Source of the DNA: Vallitalea sp.
Lineage (GTDB): Bacteria > Bacillota > Clostridia > Lachnospirales > Vallitaleaceae
NCBI GenBank assembly: GCA_025210235.1
Contig: JAOASG010000060.1
Location: 1-54,720, forward strand
Direction: 5' to 3'
DNA: 54,720 nucleotides
In this document: one piece after another, positions 54,688 through 54,720 of the stretch
Position numbering within the stretch: position 1 is the stretch's first letter
How the letters are laid out: every line of letters starts with the position of its first letter
Made by a program: the position numbers and the translations under genes
The notes under the pieces: generated by a model
What the model was told of the DNA's origin: nothing
The model's database searches: none
Seen by the model: only the letters and a program-made list of their open reading frames with translations

Positions 54688-54720
54688 AGCGGGTGATGGG
54701 AATCGAACCCACGTATCCAG
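54688..54720 (-). tRNA. partial tRNA-Gly, probably anticodon TCC, cut by window end
   Basis: The 3' third of a tRNA: end of an anticodon stem (CTGG), T-arm GTGGGTTCGATTCCCAT and acceptor CACCCGC. The T-arm and acceptor fit tRNA-Gly(UCC) of Firmicutes, but the anticodon lies outside the window. Confidence 0.6.

Overview
The window reads as low-GC, strictly Firmicutes-type chromosome. Strong AGGAGG-type ribosome binding sites, a hexameric clostridial-type glutamate dehydrogenase, MutS2, YhaM, a bactofilin, orphan CheX and HPt proteins, DUF4080-type radical SAM and DUF5050-type lipoprotein genes, and an AraC/LplB/YtcP-type sugar locus together suggest an anaerobic member of the Clostridia (Lachnospirales, Vallitalea-like). 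The assignment is by gene content only.

Region 1 (1-12.2 kb) is an accessory island with all genes on the minus strand. Its left part (1-4.1 kb) is a decaying integrative-conjugative-element or phage remnant: a frameshifted helicase, a frameshifted and truncated small element gene, a BRO/KilAC antirepressor, a sigma-like HTH protein, two small genes with hairpin terminators, and a repressor-like protein. Its right part (4.4-12.0 kb) is a type I restriction-modification operon, HTH - hsdM - small ORF - recombinase fragment - hsdS - broken gene - hsdR. The recombinase and the gene between hsdS and hsdR are both damaged. The island stops at the 3' end of rlmD, a known insertion hotspot for such elements.

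Region 2 (12.2-23.7 kb) is core chromosome: rlmD, yhaM, a 1-kb gene-free stretch with a 306-nt three-way palindromic structure and two 91-bp direct repeats, an HtrA protease, a bactofilin/M23 peptidase pair, mutS2, and a two-component system.

Region 3 (23.7-33.7 kb) looks like a glycosaminoglycan-type oligosaccharide locus: a membrane-bound AraC-type regulator divergent from two permeases, a binding lipoprotein, a PL8-like lyase and a GH88 unsaturated glucuronyl hydrolase. Neither enzyme has a signal peptide, so import would come before cleavage.

Region 4 (33.9-54.4 kb) holds housekeeping and stress genes: gdhA, trmL, cheX, a Fur/PerR regulator with its own box, an aminotransferase/Lrp/AIR-synthase-like/VanW group, a flavodoxin, an SLH protein, DAHP synthase divergent from prephenate dehydratase, exonuclease, HPt, udk, nth, radical SAM, a large DUF5050-like lipoprotein, an L,D-transpeptidase and a Fe/Mn-SOD-like protein. 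The window ends in a minus-strand tRNA cluster (Gln, Gly, partial Gly).

The most striking regulatory signal is upstream of the DAHP synthase gene: a strong promoter, a 45-codon leader peptide very rich in Phe/Tyr/Trp, and a terminator whose 3' arm can instead pair with a segment inside the leader. This is a textbook arrangement for ribosome-stalling attenuation of aromatic amino-acid synthesis, not recognised from an existing description of this gene in this group.
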